The notes under the pieces are model-generated. The model was not told the DNA's origin. It did not search any database and saw only the letters and a program-made list of their open reading frames with translations. From positions 42,596 through 106,595 of the forward strand of contig JAJPIV010000021.1 of NCBI GenBank assembly GCA_021324595.1: 64,000 nucleotides of DNA, given 5' to 3'. The stretch comes from Actinomycetota bacterium. GTDB lineage: Bacteria; Actinomycetota; Actinomycetes; Streptosporangiales; Streptosporangiaceae. The translations under genes and the position numbers were made by a program. Of this stretch, positions 35,682 through 44,441 are shown one piece after another (position 1 is the stretch's first letter; each line of letters begins with the position of its first letter).

Positions 35682-36674
35682 TCAGCCGGGCTCGCGGGCC
35701 GCCGCCCGCAGCGCGTCGAGCTGCCGCCGGGTGCCGACGGCGATCAGCACGGCCCCGGCTTCGACCGGGGAGTGCCGCGGCGGATTGGCGAGGAACTCCC
35801 CGCCGGAGGCCCGCAGCGCCAGCACCAGCGCCCCGGTCGTCTCACCGATGTCGGCGTCGTGCAGGGTGCGCCCGGCCAGCCGCGACCCGGCGCTCACCGT
35901 CACCTCCTCCAGGCGGAACTCCAGGCTGCCGTCATGCACCACCACGTCGAGGAACTCCACGACGTTCGGCTGGAGCGCGGCCGCCGCGATCCGCTGGCCG
36001 CCGATCCGCTGCGGGTTCACCACCCGGGTCGCCCCGGCGCGCAGCAGCTTCGCCTCCGAGTCCGCCGTGCGCGCGCGCGCGACGATGACCAGGTCGGGCC
36101 GGAGCGCCCGGGCAGAGAGCGTGACGTACACGTTCTCCGCGTCGGTGCCGATCGCGGCGACCAGCGCGCCGGCCCGCAGCAGGCCCGCCCGGCGCAGCAC
36201 GTCGTCGTCGGTCACGTCCCCGGCGACGGCCGGCAGGCCGGCGCCGTCCACCCGGCCGGGATCCCGGTCGACGACCACCACCCGGCCGCCCAGCCCGGTG
36301 ATGAACCGCCCGGCCGCCTGGCCCACCCGGCCCCATCCGCACACGATCGTGTGCCCGCTCATCCGGGCGATGGTCCGCTCCATCCGGCGCCTCCCCAGGT
36401 GCGACCGCAGGTGGCCCTCCACCAGGATGCCGAGCACGACGCTGAACGCGTACAGGACCGTGCCCACCCCGGCGAGGATCAGCACGATCGTGAAGACCTT
36501 CCCGGCGGTGCCCAGCGGGTGCACCTCGCGGAAGCCCACCGTCGTGATCGTCGTGACGGTCTGGTACAGGGCGTCGAGCCCGCCGAAGCCCAGCGCGGCA
36601 TAGCCGGCCGTGCCCGCGGCGATGATCGCGGCCACCAGCAGCAGCGCGAGCCAGATCCGCCGGACAGGGCTCAC
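35682..36674 (-). CDS. Two-TM potassium channel with TrkA (RCK) domains
   Basis: A 330-residue protein: TM1 at about residues 5-25, pore loop with filter TTVGFRE (about 40-48), TM2 at about 57-77, then a TrkA-N Rossmann domain (VCGWGRVGQAAGRF near 110) and a TrkA-C domain (about 240-325). The filter TVGF is conservative but GFRE replaces the common GYGD, so ion selectivity may differ. Four subunits would form a channel gated by a cytoplasmic ligand. GTG 36672-36674 is the preferred start because it directly precedes TM1; its ribosome binding site is weak, and a longer N-terminus is possible. Confidence 0.85.
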   Translation of the reverse strand: MSPVRRIWLALLLVAAIIAAGTAGYAALGFGGLDALYQTVTTITTVGFREVHPLGTAGKVFTIVLILAGVGTVLYAFSVVLGILVEGHLRSHLGRRRMERTIARMSGHTIVCGWGRVGQAAGRFITGLGGRVVVVDRDPGRVDGAGLPAVAGDVTDDDVLRRAGLLRAGALVAAIGTDAENVYVTLSARALRPDLVIVARARTADSEAKLLRAGATRVVNPQRIGGQRIAAAALQPNVVEFLDVVVHDGSLEFRLEEVTVSAGSRLAGRTLHDADIGETTGALVLALRASGGEFLANPPRHSPVEAGAVLIAVGTRRQLDALRAAAREPG

Positions 36675-36804
36675 CTGGCGATTGTCGCCGCTGCTGGCGC
36701 GGGCCAACCACTCGCGGCATCCCGGGCACGGCACGGCGCCCGGCGCGACGCCGCGCGGACCCCGCACGGCTCTGGCACCAGGTTCCCGGGGAACCTCCGC
36801 ACGG

Positions 36805-38424
36805 CTAGCCGGCGGGGCGCCGTGGCCGCCGCCGGGTAGCCCGCCCCGGCGCCCCGCGCAGGGTGACCGCGGCGAGGACCGCCGCGGCCGCCACCAGCCC
36901 GGCCGACAGGTAGAGGGCCGCGTGCAGCGCCGACTCGAACGCCGCGTAGCCGGCCTGGAAGAGCTGCCCGGCCAGCCCGCCGGCCGGGCCGGCGCCGGCG
37001 CCGGGCCCGGCGCCGAGCGCCAGGGTCCCGCCGCCGTTCTCCACCGCCTGGATGACGAGCGCGCGCAGGGCGCCCGGCAGGCGGAGCCTGGCCATCTCGC
37101 CGAGCAGGCCCGACTTCAGCTCGGCGTTGACCAGCGCGCCGAGCATGACGACCCCGGCCACCGCGCCGACCTCCCTGCTGGTGTTGGTGGCCGACGCGGC
37201 CATGCCCGACCGCTGCGCCGGCACCGCGGTGAGCACCGAGGAGGTGACCGGCACGACGCTCGCGCCGAGGCCGGCGCCCGCCACCGCGAGCGCCGCGGCG
37301 AGGGGCAGGTAGCGCGGGTGCGGCCCCAGGGCGGCGCCGGTCGCCAGCAGCCCGGCCATGAACACCAGGCAGCCGCCGGCCAGCGACCAGCGGATGCCGG
37401 CGGTCGTCGTCCAGCGGCCGGCCAGCACGGAGGCGCCGATCATGACGGCGGCCATCGGCAGGAACACCGCCGCGACGCGGAACCCGGAGTAGCCGGCGGC
37501 CACGGTCAGGTACAGGGCGGTGAACAGGAAGATCGCGAAGGTCGCGAAGTAGCAGCAGAAAGCCACCAGGTTGGGCGTCGCGAAGCGCGGGGAGCGCAGG
37601 AAGCCGAGGTCCAGCAGGGGCCGGGTGGCCCGGCGCTCCCGGACGGCGAAGCCCGCGGCGGCCAGCGCGGCGGTGCCCAGCAGCGCGACGACCGCGGGCG
37701 CCCCGAAGCCCGACGTCTCCCCGCGGAGCACCGCGACCATCAGCGCGGCCAGCGCGCCGGCCCACAGGGCGGTGCCAGCCAGATCGGCCCGCCCGGCCCG
37801 GGGATCGGCGCTCTCGGGCAGCACCAGGGCGGCCGCGACCGTGGCGGCCAGCCCGAAGGCGACGTCGAACCAGAAGACACCGCGCCAGCTCCACAGGCCG
37901 ACCAGCGTGCCGCCGAGGACCGGGCCGAGGGCGAGGGCCAGGCCGGAGACCGCGGCCCACGCGCCCAGGGCCCGGTTGCGGCTCCGCTCGTCCGGGTAGA
38001 TCTGGCGGATCATCGACAGCGTGCCGGGCTCGCTGGCCGCCGCGCCCAGGCCCATGACCGCGCGGCCGGCGATCAGCACGCCGGTGCCGGGTGCGAGCGC
38101 GGAGACCGCCGCTCCGGCGCAGTACGCCAGTGCCCCGCCGAGCATGACCTTCTTGCGGCCGAGCTCGTCGGCGAGCATCCCGAAGGCCAGCATGAGCGAG
38201 GCGAAGGCGAGGGCGTAGACGCCGACCACCCACTGCAGCGCCGACACCCCCGCGCGCAGGTCGGCCTGGATGCTGGCCAGCGCCACGCTCACCACGGTGT
38301 TGTCGAAGAACGTGAGGAACAGCAGCGTGCACAGCGCCGTGAGCGCGACCGGCCGGCCGCGCCGGCCGGCGCGGGCGGCGAGCGCCGGGGCGGGGGCGGC
38401 GGGGGCGGCGGGCGCCCCGGTCAT
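36805..38424 (-). CDS. MFS drug exporter, DHA2 (EmrB/QacA) family
   Basis: A 539-residue transporter with 14 predicted helices. DHA2 signatures: FLTFFDNTVVSVALASIQADL in helix 1 (motif D1), WVVGVYALAFASLMLAFGMLADELGRKK (motif A after helix 2) and GPVLGGTLVGLWSWRGVFWFDV (motif C and following). It exports hydrophobic compounds using the proton gradient; the substrate is unknown. ATG 38422-38424 lies 4 bases beyond the stop of the upstream lipoprotein gene, so they are co-transcribed. A short Pro/Ala N-terminus precedes helix 1. Confidence 0.88.
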   Translation of the reverse strand: MTGAPAAPAAPAPALAARAGRRGRPVALTALCTLLFLTFFDNTVVSVALASIQADLRAGVSALQWVVGVYALAFASLMLAFGMLADELGRKKVMLGGALAYCAGAAVSALAPGTGVLIAGRAVMGLGAAASEPGTLSMIRQIYPDERSRNRALGAWAAVSGLALALGPVLGGTLVGLWSWRGVFWFDVAFGLAATVAAALVLPESADPRAGRADLAGTALWAGALAALMVAVLRGETSGFGAPAVVALLGTAALAAAGFAVRERRATRPLLDLGFLRSPRFATPNLVAFCCYFATFAIFLFTALYLTVAAGYSGFRVAAVFLPMAAVMIGASVLAGRWTTTAGIRWSLAGGCLVFMAGLLATGAALGPHPRYLPLAAALAVAGAGLGASVVPVTSSVLTAVPAQRSGMAASATNTSREVGAVAGVVMLGALVNAELKSGLLGEMARLRLPGALRALVIQAVENGGGTLALGAGPGAGAGPAGGLAGQLFQAGYAAFESALHAALYLSAGLVAAAAVLAAVTLRGAPGRATRRRPRRPAG

Positions 38425-38428
38425 CGCG

Positions 38429-38959
38429 CTAGCCCCCGCAGGCCGCGGGGATCGCACGGCCCGCCTTGCCGTAGGCGAGGCGGAGCAGCCCGCAGAACGT
38501 CCGCGCGCCCACCCGCCAGCGTCCGCCCTGGTACACGGCGGTGCCGTGCAGGCCCTTGGCCAGCGGCTTGCCGCCGAGCAGGATCGTGTAGGTGACGGCG
38601 GCGGTGCCCGTGCCGACCACCACCGAGGAGACGGCCGCCGACGCCTCCAGCACCAGGGCGCCGATCTGGGTCCTCTCCTGCGACCGCACGAACGGGGCGA
38701 AGGCCTGCCCGTCCTGGAGCAGGCGCAGTCGCGTGGGGATCGGGACGGCGCCGTTGAAGAACTCCAGCCAGAGCGCCTTCACCGCGGCCGCCGCGGCCGG
38801 CCCGGCCGACGGCTGGGCGGCGGCAGGCTCGGTGGCCCGGGGCGGCCGGTGCCGCTGCGCGCCGGATCCGGCGGAGCCGCCCGAGCAGGCAGCCGCCGCC
38901 AGGCACAGGGCCACGCACCAGGACGTCAGGCCGGCGCCCGGCCGGCTGATGCCAGTCAT
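38429..38959 (-). CDS. MTB12-like (NTF2-fold) lipoprotein
   Basis: A 176-residue lipoprotein: a signal peptide ending in the lipobox LAAAAC (Cys near residue 26), a low-complexity Ala/Pro linker, and a C-terminal 110-residue domain (ALWLEFFNGAVPIPTRLRLLQDG, VVVGTGTAAVTYTILLGG, GRWRVGARTFCGLL). The domain resembles the low-molecular-weight antigen MTB12 family, a surface/secreted NTF2-like fold of unknown function. ATG 38957-38959 is chosen because it begins the signal peptide. Linked to the DHA2 exporter by a 4-base gap. Confidence 0.72.
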   Translation of the reverse strand: MTGISRPGAGLTSWCVALCLAAAACSGGSAGSGAQRHRPPRATEPAAAQPSAGPAAAAAVKALWLEFFNGAVPIPTRLRLLQDGQAFAPFVRSQERTQIGALVLEASAAVSSVVVGTGTAAVTYTILLGGKPLAKGLHGTAVYQGGRWRVGARTFCGLLRLAYGKAGRAIPAACGG

Positions 38960-39142
38960 GCAGCGATTGTGCCGCCTGCCGGGTCCTCGCACCTAGGCTG
39001 AACGGGGAAATCCCGCCCCGGGCCACGGGGCACTGCGGCCGGCCGGACAGGTGACCATGGTCCCTGGGGCGGCGCCGCGTGATGCGGCAGGATGGCCGAC
39101 GCCGGCCGCCCGCCCCGGGCGGCTGCCGGAGGGGACACGCCG

Positions 39143-40285
39143 ATGACCACGCCCGCGCCCGCGCGCCGCAGGCGGCCGCCTGCCCTGTTCGACCAGCGGC
39201 CGATGCTGGTCTTCTGGGAAACCACGCGGGCCTGCCTGCTGGCCTGCCGTCACTGCCGGGCCAGCGCCCGGGCCGAGCCGCTGCCCGGCGAGCTGAGCCA
39301 CGACGAGGGCCGGCGCCTGATCGACCAGGTCGCCGGGTTCGGCCGGCCCTTCCCGGTGCTCGTGCTGACCGGTGGTGACTGCCTGATGCGGCCGGACCTG
39401 CTCGACCTGGTCGGCTACGCGACCCGGCTCGGGGTGCCGGTCGCCTTGTCACCTTCGGTCACCCCGCTGGCCGGCGACCTGCTCGACGACATCGCCGCGA
39501 GCGGCGTCAAGGCGGTGTCGGTCAGCCTGGACGGCGCCAGCGCCGCCACGCACGACGCGATCCGCGGGGTGCCGGGCCACTTCGACGCGACGCTCGCGAC
39601 CCTGCGCGATCTCGCCGCGGCCGGCGTCGCCGTCCAGGTCAACACCACGGTGATGCGCGCCAACGCGGCCGAGCTCGCCGACATCGCCGCGATCGTCGCC
39701 CGGGCCGGCTGCCGTGTCTGGGAGGTCTTCTTCCTCGTGCACGTCGGCCGTGGCACCGCCACCGGGGCGATCAGCCCGGCGGAGCACGAGGAGGTGTGCC
39801 ACTTCCTCTACGACGCTTCCGGATACCGCCTGACGGTGCGGGCGGTGGAGGCGCCCTTCTTCCGCCGGGTCGCCGCCCAGCGCCGGGCCGGAGGGCCGCC
39901 GCCCGGCGGGGCGCTCTACGCCCGCCTGGCCGGGCGGCTGGCCGTTCTGCTCGGGCCGCCCGTCCGCCGCCCGCCCGCGCACGCCTCCCCCACCCGCGAC
40001 GGCAAGGGCGTCATCTTCGTCGCCCATGACGGCACGGTCCTGCCCGCCGGGTTCCTTCCCGTCGCCCTCGGCAACATCCGCAGCCGGCCGCTCCGCGAGA
40101 TCTACCGGGATGACCCGCTGCTGCGCGCGATCCGGGCGGCCGAGTTCCCCGGCCGCTGCGGCCGGTGCGAGCACGCCGACCTGTGCGGGGGCTCGCGGTC
40201 CCGCGCCTACGCGGCCACCGGGGACCCGCTGGGCGATGATCCCGCGTGCGTCATGGTCGCGGCGGCGGCCAGCCCCGCGGGGTGA
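39143..40285 (+). CDS. Radical SAM/SPASM protein (TIGR04053-like)
   Basis: A 380-residue radical SAM enzyme. The SAM cluster is C31-x3-C35-x2-C38 (TRACLLACRHC), with the SAM-binding LTGGD motif at about residue 78, and a C-terminal SPASM region with several cysteines (GRCGRCEHADLCGG, DDPACV) for an auxiliary cluster. The first segment FDQRPMLVFWETTRACLLACRHC matches the TIGR04053 family, which is related to heme/PQQ-type maturases but has no proven reaction. ATG 39143 follows GGAGGGGA. It is convergent with the regulator of the nitrite-reductase locus, so a cofactor or peptide maturation role there is a reasonable guess. Confidence 0.85.
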   Translation: MTTPAPARRRRPPALFDQRPMLVFWETTRACLLACRHCRASARAEPLPGELSHDEGRRLIDQVAGFGRPFPVLVLTGGDCLMRPDLLDLVGYATRLGVPVALSPSVTPLAGDLLDDIAASGVKAVSVSLDGASAATHDAIRGVPGHFDATLATLRDLAAAGVAVQVNTTVMRANAAELADIAAIVARAGCRVWEVFFLVHVGRGTATGAISPAEHEEVCHFLYDASGYRLTVRAVEAPFFRRVAAQRRAGGPPPGGALYARLAGRLAVLLGPPVRRPPAHASPTRDGKGVIFVAHDGTVLPAGFLPVALGNIRSRPLREIYRDDPLLRAIRAAEFPGRCGRCEHADLCGGSRSRAYAATGDPLGDDPACVMVAAAASPAG

Positions 40286-40338
40286 CCCGCGGCGTCCCGG
40301 CACCGCGCCTGGCGGTCCGGGCCGGCCGCTCCCTCACC

Positions 40339-41007
40339 TCACCTCGCCGGCTGAGGGCGCGGGAGGCGGCGGACGAGGAGCCTGCACCCGGCCCGGCGGG
40401 CCTCCTGGACCTCCAGGCCGGCCACCTCGACGCCGCCGGCGCCCTCGGCGAAGCCCTCCGCGAGGCCGAGGTGGAGCTGGCAGATCGTCTGCGGGTCGCC
40501 GGCGGCGACCTCGGCGAACGGGCACCGGCCGAGGACGAACTCAAGGCTGTCGCCGTCGCCGCCCCGCGCCGGGCGGAACCCCCGCCGGGTCATCTCCTGC
40601 TCCAGCACGTCCACCGGATCGCCGCCGGGGGCCAGCGCGGCCGCCCTGGCCCGCCCCTCCCGCCGCCCGGCCTGGCGGGCGGTGAGCCCGCGGCGGACCG
40701 CGGCCGACAGGATCCCGGCCAGCCACGCGTAGGCGCCCGGCGTGCCCCAGCGCCCCGCCGCCTCCGGGTCGAGCCGGTACCGCAGCCGGGGACGCCCCGG
40801 CCGCTCCCGGTGCTCGGTCTCCTCGGTCACCAGCCGGGCATCCTTGAGCACCGCCAGGTGCTGGCGGACCGCGTTGTGGTTCAGGCCGACGTGGCCGGTG
40901 AGCTCGCCCACCGTGACCGGGCCGGGCGCCTCGGCGATGTAGCGGAACAGCCGGTGGCGCGTGGGATCCCCCAGCGCCCTGGCCTCGCGCTGCAGGTCCG
41001 CGGCCAT
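40339..41007 (-). CDS. SufR-like winged-helix regulator with a cysteine cluster
   Basis: A 222-residue regulator: an N-terminal winged helix (residues 10-70, TVGELTGHVGLNHNAVRQHLAVLKDARLV) and a C-terminal sensor domain with C162, C176 and C208 (GRCPFAEVA-N5-TICQLHLGLAEGF, AGCRLL). This Cys-P-F...C-x-L-H layout is that of SufR-type Fe-S cluster regulators; some relatives sense NO or redox. It is the last gene of the DUF2249-DUF59 operon and most likely acts on the palindrome at 41638-41653 to control nirK and its own operon. ATG 41005-41007 lies 10 bases beyond the DUF59 stop. Confidence 0.8.
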   Translation of the reverse strand: MAADLQREARALGDPTRHRLFRYIAEAPGPVTVGELTGHVGLNHNAVRQHLAVLKDARLVTEETEHRERPGRPRLRYRLDPEAAGRWGTPGAYAWLAGILSAAVRRGLTARQAGRREGRARAAALAPGGDPVDVLEQEMTRRGFRPARGGDGDSLEFVLGRCPFAEVAAGDPQTICQLHLGLAEGFAEGAGGVEVAGLEVQEARRAGCRLLVRRLPRPQPAR

Positions 41008-41017
41008 CGCCGTCCGC

Positions 41018-41329
41018 CTAGGACCCGAGCGGGAACGGGCCGTCCGCCAGCCTGCGGCTCATCATGTCCGGGGTCCACGGCGGATCCCAGACCAGCCGCA
41101 CCCCGACCGCCGCGCCCGGCCCGACCGCCTGGGCGACTGCCTCCCTCGCCATCTCCGGCAGGATCTCCGACACCGGGCAGCCGGGCGTGGTGAGCGTCAT
41201 CTCGACCAGCACGCCCCCGGCCTCCTCGCGGACGTCGTACACCAGGCCCAGCGAGACGATGTCCAGGCCAAGCTCGGGATCGTACACGCCCGCCAGGGCC
41301 TGCCACGCGGACGCCGCCAGCCCGCTCAT
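41018..41329 (-). CDS. MIP18/DUF59 family metal-sulfur cluster assembly protein
   Basis: A 103-residue DUF59 protein. The family blocks VYDPELGLDIVSLGLVYDV, VEMTLTTPGCPVSEIL (conserved Cys) and VRLVWDPPWTPDMMS are intact. Relatives (SufT, PaaD, MIP18) help insert Fe-S clusters into client proteins. Here the client may be the adjacent SufR-like regulator. ATG 41327-41329 overlaps the DUF2249 stop (ATGA). Confidence 0.9.
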   Translation of the reverse strand: MSGLAASAWQALAGVYDPELGLDIVSLGLVYDVREEAGGVLVEMTLTTPGCPVSEILPEMAREAVAQAVGPGAAVGVRLVWDPPWTPDMMSRRLADGPFPLGS

Positions 41330-41544
41330 GACGCCCGGCGGAACGTGACCCGCCAGTCACCGCCGAGCTGCGCGACCTCGTAGGAGAAGCCCTGCGCGCC
41401 CAGCACCCCCTCCAGCGGGACCGGCTCGAACGGAGCGATCACCACGAGGTCCTCGCCGGGGGCCAGGCCGGCGACCGCCGCCATGATCGTGTCGAACGGC
41501 TCGCCTCCCGCGGCGATGATCGGCCGGGCGTCCACGGTCGCCAC
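41326..41544 (-). CDS. DUF2249 protein
   Basis: A 72-residue protein made of a single DUF2249 domain: VDARPIIAAGGEPFDTIMAAVAG, then DLVVIAPFEPVPLEGVLGAQGFSYEV and DWRVTFRR. The family (TusA-like fold) often neighbours denitrification, nitric oxide and DUF59 genes; its function is unproven. The GTG at 41542-41544 is fixed by GGAAGGAGG six bases upstream; a longer frame from 41631 would start within the promoter. First gene of the leftward operon. Confidence 0.8.
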   Translation of the reverse strand: MATVDARPIIAAGGEPFDTIMAAVAGLAPGEDLVVIAPFEPVPLEGVLGAQGFSYEVAQLGGDWRVTFRRAS

Positions 41545-41629
41545 ATCGGCCTCCTTCCCGGGGCTCCGCCCGGAGCCCCCGCCACCACCGGCCGCCGCCG
41601 CCCCTGCCTGCGGCGCGCCTCCGGTTCGC

Positions 41630-41655
41630 ATGATACTTCTAGTAACTACTAGATT
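41630..41655. promoter_or_regulatory. Divergent promoters sharing a 16-bp palindromic operator
   Basis: TCTAGTAACTACTAGA (41638-41653) has 7-bp perfect arms around AC, in an AT-rich island. A leftward -10-like TATCAT lies at 41630-41635 (complement) and a rightward TAGATT at 41650-41655. One bound dimer could block both promoters. Confidence 0.65.
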
Positions 41656-41715
41656 AAAGTGCCATGCAGCGCGGCGGGCGCGCGGGCGGCCGCGGCCGCG
41701 CGGGAAGGAGCGGCG

Positions 41716-44433
41716 GTGACGACCACCGACATGGCCGGGGCACCCGGCGGAGCCGGCGGGCCACGCGAGGGCGCCTGGCCGGGCCGGCCGCCCGGCGTCC
41801 CGGGCGACGTGCCCCCGCCCTCGCTGCCGCTGAGCTTCCTGGCCGCCGCCGCGGCCGGCCTGGTCGCCTGCGGGGCGGCGCTGGCCTGGGCCGCGCGGGC
41901 GGCGGCGGGCGATCCGACCGCCGCCGAGGTCGTCGCCGCCGCGCACGCCGGCATGCTCGCGACGCTGTCGATGGCCGTGCTCGGCGCGCTGCATCAGTTC
42001 ACCCCGGTGGTGACCCGCCGGCCCTTGCGCTCGGTCCGCCTCGGCCGGGCCACCTTCCTGGCCTGGCTGGGCGCCGCCTGGCTGCTGCCCGCCGGCTTCG
42101 CGGCCGGGCGCCAGGCGGTGATCGAGGCGGGCGGCGCCTGCGCGGCCACGGCGGTCATCCTCCTGGTGGTCAACCTGTGGCCGCCGCTCTCGGCGCGCGG
42201 CCGGGGCGCGCCGGTGGCCGGCCTGCGCCTGGCCGTGGCCGGATTCGCCGCGACCGCGGCGTTCGGCGTCGTCTACGTCGCCGACCTGCGCGGCGGCTGG
42301 TTCGGGCTGCCCGGCCACGTCCTTGCTGCGCATGCCGTCATCGGCCTGTTCGCCTGGCTGGGGCTCACCTACGCCAGCGTGGCCGGGAAGCTGTGGCCGA
42401 TGTTCCTGCTCGCGCACGTGCCCGGCCGGCAGGCGGCCGCGTGGACCGCGGTGCTGGCCATTCCCGGCGGAGTGGCGCTGCTGTCCCCCGGGCTGCTGCT
42501 CGGCCTCGCCGGGCTGGCCTGGGCCGGCGCGGCGATGCTCGCCATCGGCCTGGCCGCCCACCTGGCATCGCTCGCCCAGCACCTGCGCCGCCGGCGCCGC
42601 AAGCCCGACCTGTACCTGGCGTACCTGATCACCGCCGCGGCATGGCTGCCCGCCTCGGCGGGCCTGGCGCTCGCGGCGGCGCTGGTGATCGGCCGCCATC
42701 ATCACGCTGGCATGGCGCTGGCGGCCGGCGCGGTCGCCGCGGCCGCCGCCTGGCTGCTCGAGGCGGTCGCCGGGCATGCCCACAAGATCGTGCCGTTCAT
42801 CGTCTGGTCCGTGCTCCGCGCCCGGGGCGTCCGCACGGTCTCCGGCCGGCCGCTGGGCTTCGCCGACCTCTACGGCCACCGTGCGGCCGCGGCCACCTAC
42901 CTGCTGCTCACCGCCGGGCTGGCGGCAGCCTGCGCCGGCCTCGCGGCGTCCTGGCCCGCCGCGACGGCCGCCGGCGGCGGCCTGCTCGCCGCCGCCGGCC
43001 TCCTGCTGGCCGTCAACCTGTCGGTGACGCCGGTCCGCTTGCTCCGCGCCGCCCGCGCCCCGCGGCCGGGCCCGGCCGGCCCGCCGCCGCCGGCCCCAGC
43101 CCGGCCGGGATTCCCGCCGGCCGCCCTTCCCGCGGCCGCGATCGCGATCTCCGTGGCGGCGGCGATCATGTCAGCGGCAGCGCTGTGGCCGGGCCGGCCC
43201 GCCGGCGGCCCGGCCGGCCGCGTGGCCGGCGGCCCGGTGACCACCGCGCGGGTCGAGCTCGGCGACATGTTCGTCCGGCCCTCGTCCCTGACCGTCCGCC
43301 GCGGCACCCGGCTGGTGCTCCACGTCGTCAACACCGGCGCCCTGAGCCATGACCTCCAGCTCGAGGGCGGGGCCGTCGGCACCGGCATGCTCGGCCCGGG
43401 GCAGAGCCGGACGGCCGATTTCGGCGTGGTCGGCCGCACCGAGCAGGCCTGGTGCACCGTGCCGGGGCACAAGGCCGCGGGAATGGTCCTCACGATCCGC
43501 GCGGCCGCCGGCGCCCGGCCGGCCGCCGGCCGGGCCAGGCACCCGGCTCCGGACGCGGTCATCAGCCCCGGCGCGCGCCCCGGGCCGGGCTGGCATCCGT
43601 TCGGCCCGGCGCTGGCTCCCGCCCCCGGCGGCACCGTCCACCGGGTCACCCTGATCGCGCGGGACCGCGTCATGCAGGTCGCGCCCGGGGTCAGGCAGGA
43701 CATGTGGACGTTCAACGGGCAGGTCCCCGGGCCGACGCTGCGCGGCCACGTCGGCGACCTGTTCATCGTCACCCTGGTCAACCGGACCAGCATGGATCAC
43801 TCGATCGACTTCCACGCGGCGAGCCAGCCGATGGAGGCGATGCGGACGGTCGGGCCCGGGCAGTCGGTCACCGAGCGCTTCCGCGTCAGGTACGCGGGGA
43901 TCTTCCTCTACCACTGCGGCACCGCCCCGGTGCTGGAGCACGTGGCCAACGGCATGTTCGGCGCGATGATCATCGACCCGCCCCGGCTTGCCCGGGTCGC
44001 CCGCGAGTTCCTGATCGTCCAGTCCGAGCTCTACCTGGGGCCGCAGGGCCGCCCCGGAGACTACGCGAAGATGCTCCGGGGCCAGGCCGACGCGGTCGTC
44101 TTCAACGGCTACGCGGACCAGTACCTGTACTCGCCGCTGCGGGTGCGGGCCGGCCAGCGGGTCCGCATCTGGGTGCTCGACGCCGGGCCCAGCGACGACA
44201 GCGCGTTCCACGTGGTCGGCGCCCAGTTCGACACGGTGTTCAGCAACGGCGGGTACCTCCTGCGGCCGGGCAACCCCGCCGACGGCGCCGCCCAGACGCT
44301 CAACCTCATGCCGGGCGAGGGCGGGTTCGTGGAGTTCACCGTCGCCGCCCCCGGGCGCTACGAGATCCTCGACCATCACCTGGACCACGCCGCCTCCGGC
44401 GCGGCCGGCTGGCTGGTCGCGGGCCCCGCTTGA
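41716..44433 (+). CDS. nirK: Membrane-fused three-cupredoxin copper nitrite reductase
   Basis: A 905-residue protein in three parts. Residues about 30-490 are a 10-12 helix membrane domain with His-containing helices (AHAGMLATLSMAVLGALHQFTP; AAHAVIGLFAWLGLTYASV) like NnrS/heme-copper-oxidase-type proteins. Residues about 507-597 are a cupredoxin with a complete type 1 copper set (H545, C580, H585, M590). Residues about 625-905 are a two-domain NirK: type 1 Cu H695, C734, H742, M747; type 2 Cu H700, H733, H887; catalytic D698 and H832. All NirK ligands are present, so reduction of nitrite to NO outside the membrane is expected, with the extra cupredoxin as built-in electron donor. GTG 41716 follows AAGGAG. 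Confidence 0.86.
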   Translation: MTTTDMAGAPGGAGGPREGAWPGRPPGVPGDVPPPSLPLSFLAAAAAGLVACGAALAWAARAAAGDPTAAEVVAAAHAGMLATLSMAVLGALHQFTPVVTRRPLRSVRLGRATFLAWLGAAWLLPAGFAAGRQAVIEAGGACAATAVILLVVNLWPPLSARGRGAPVAGLRLAVAGFAATAAFGVVYVADLRGGWFGLPGHVLAAHAVIGLFAWLGLTYASVAGKLWPMFLLAHVPGRQAAAWTAVLAIPGGVALLSPGLLLGLAGLAWAGAAMLAIGLAAHLASLAQHLRRRRRKPDLYLAYLITAAAWLPASAGLALAAALVIGRHHHAGMALAAGAVAAAAAWLLEAVAGHAHKIVPFIVWSVLRARGVRTVSGRPLGFADLYGHRAAAATYLLLTAGLAAACAGLAASWPAATAAGGGLLAAAGLLLAVNLSVTPVRLLRAARAPRPGPAGPPPPAPARPGFPPAALPAAAIAISVAAAIMSAAALWPGRPAGGPAGRVAGGPVTTARVELGDMFVRPSSLTVRRGTRLVLHVVNTGALSHDLQLEGGAVGTGMLGPGQSRTADFGVVGRTEQAWCTVPGHKAAGMVLTIRAAAGARPAAGRARHPAPDAVISPGARPGPGWHPFGPALAPAPGGTVHRVTLIARDRVMQVAPGVRQDMWTFNGQVPGPTLRGHVGDLFIVTLVNRTSMDHSIDFHAASQPMEAMRTVGPGQSVTERFRVRYAGIFLYHCGTAPVLEHVANGMFGAMIIDPPRLARVAREFLIVQSELYLGPQGRPGDYAKMLRGQADAVVFNGYADQYLYSPLRVRAGQRVRIWVLDAGPSDDSAFHVVGAQFDTVFSNGGYLLRPGNPADGAAQTLNLMPGEGGFVEFTVAAPGRYEILDHHLDHAASGAAGWLVAGPA

Positions 44434-44441
44434 CGGGCCGG

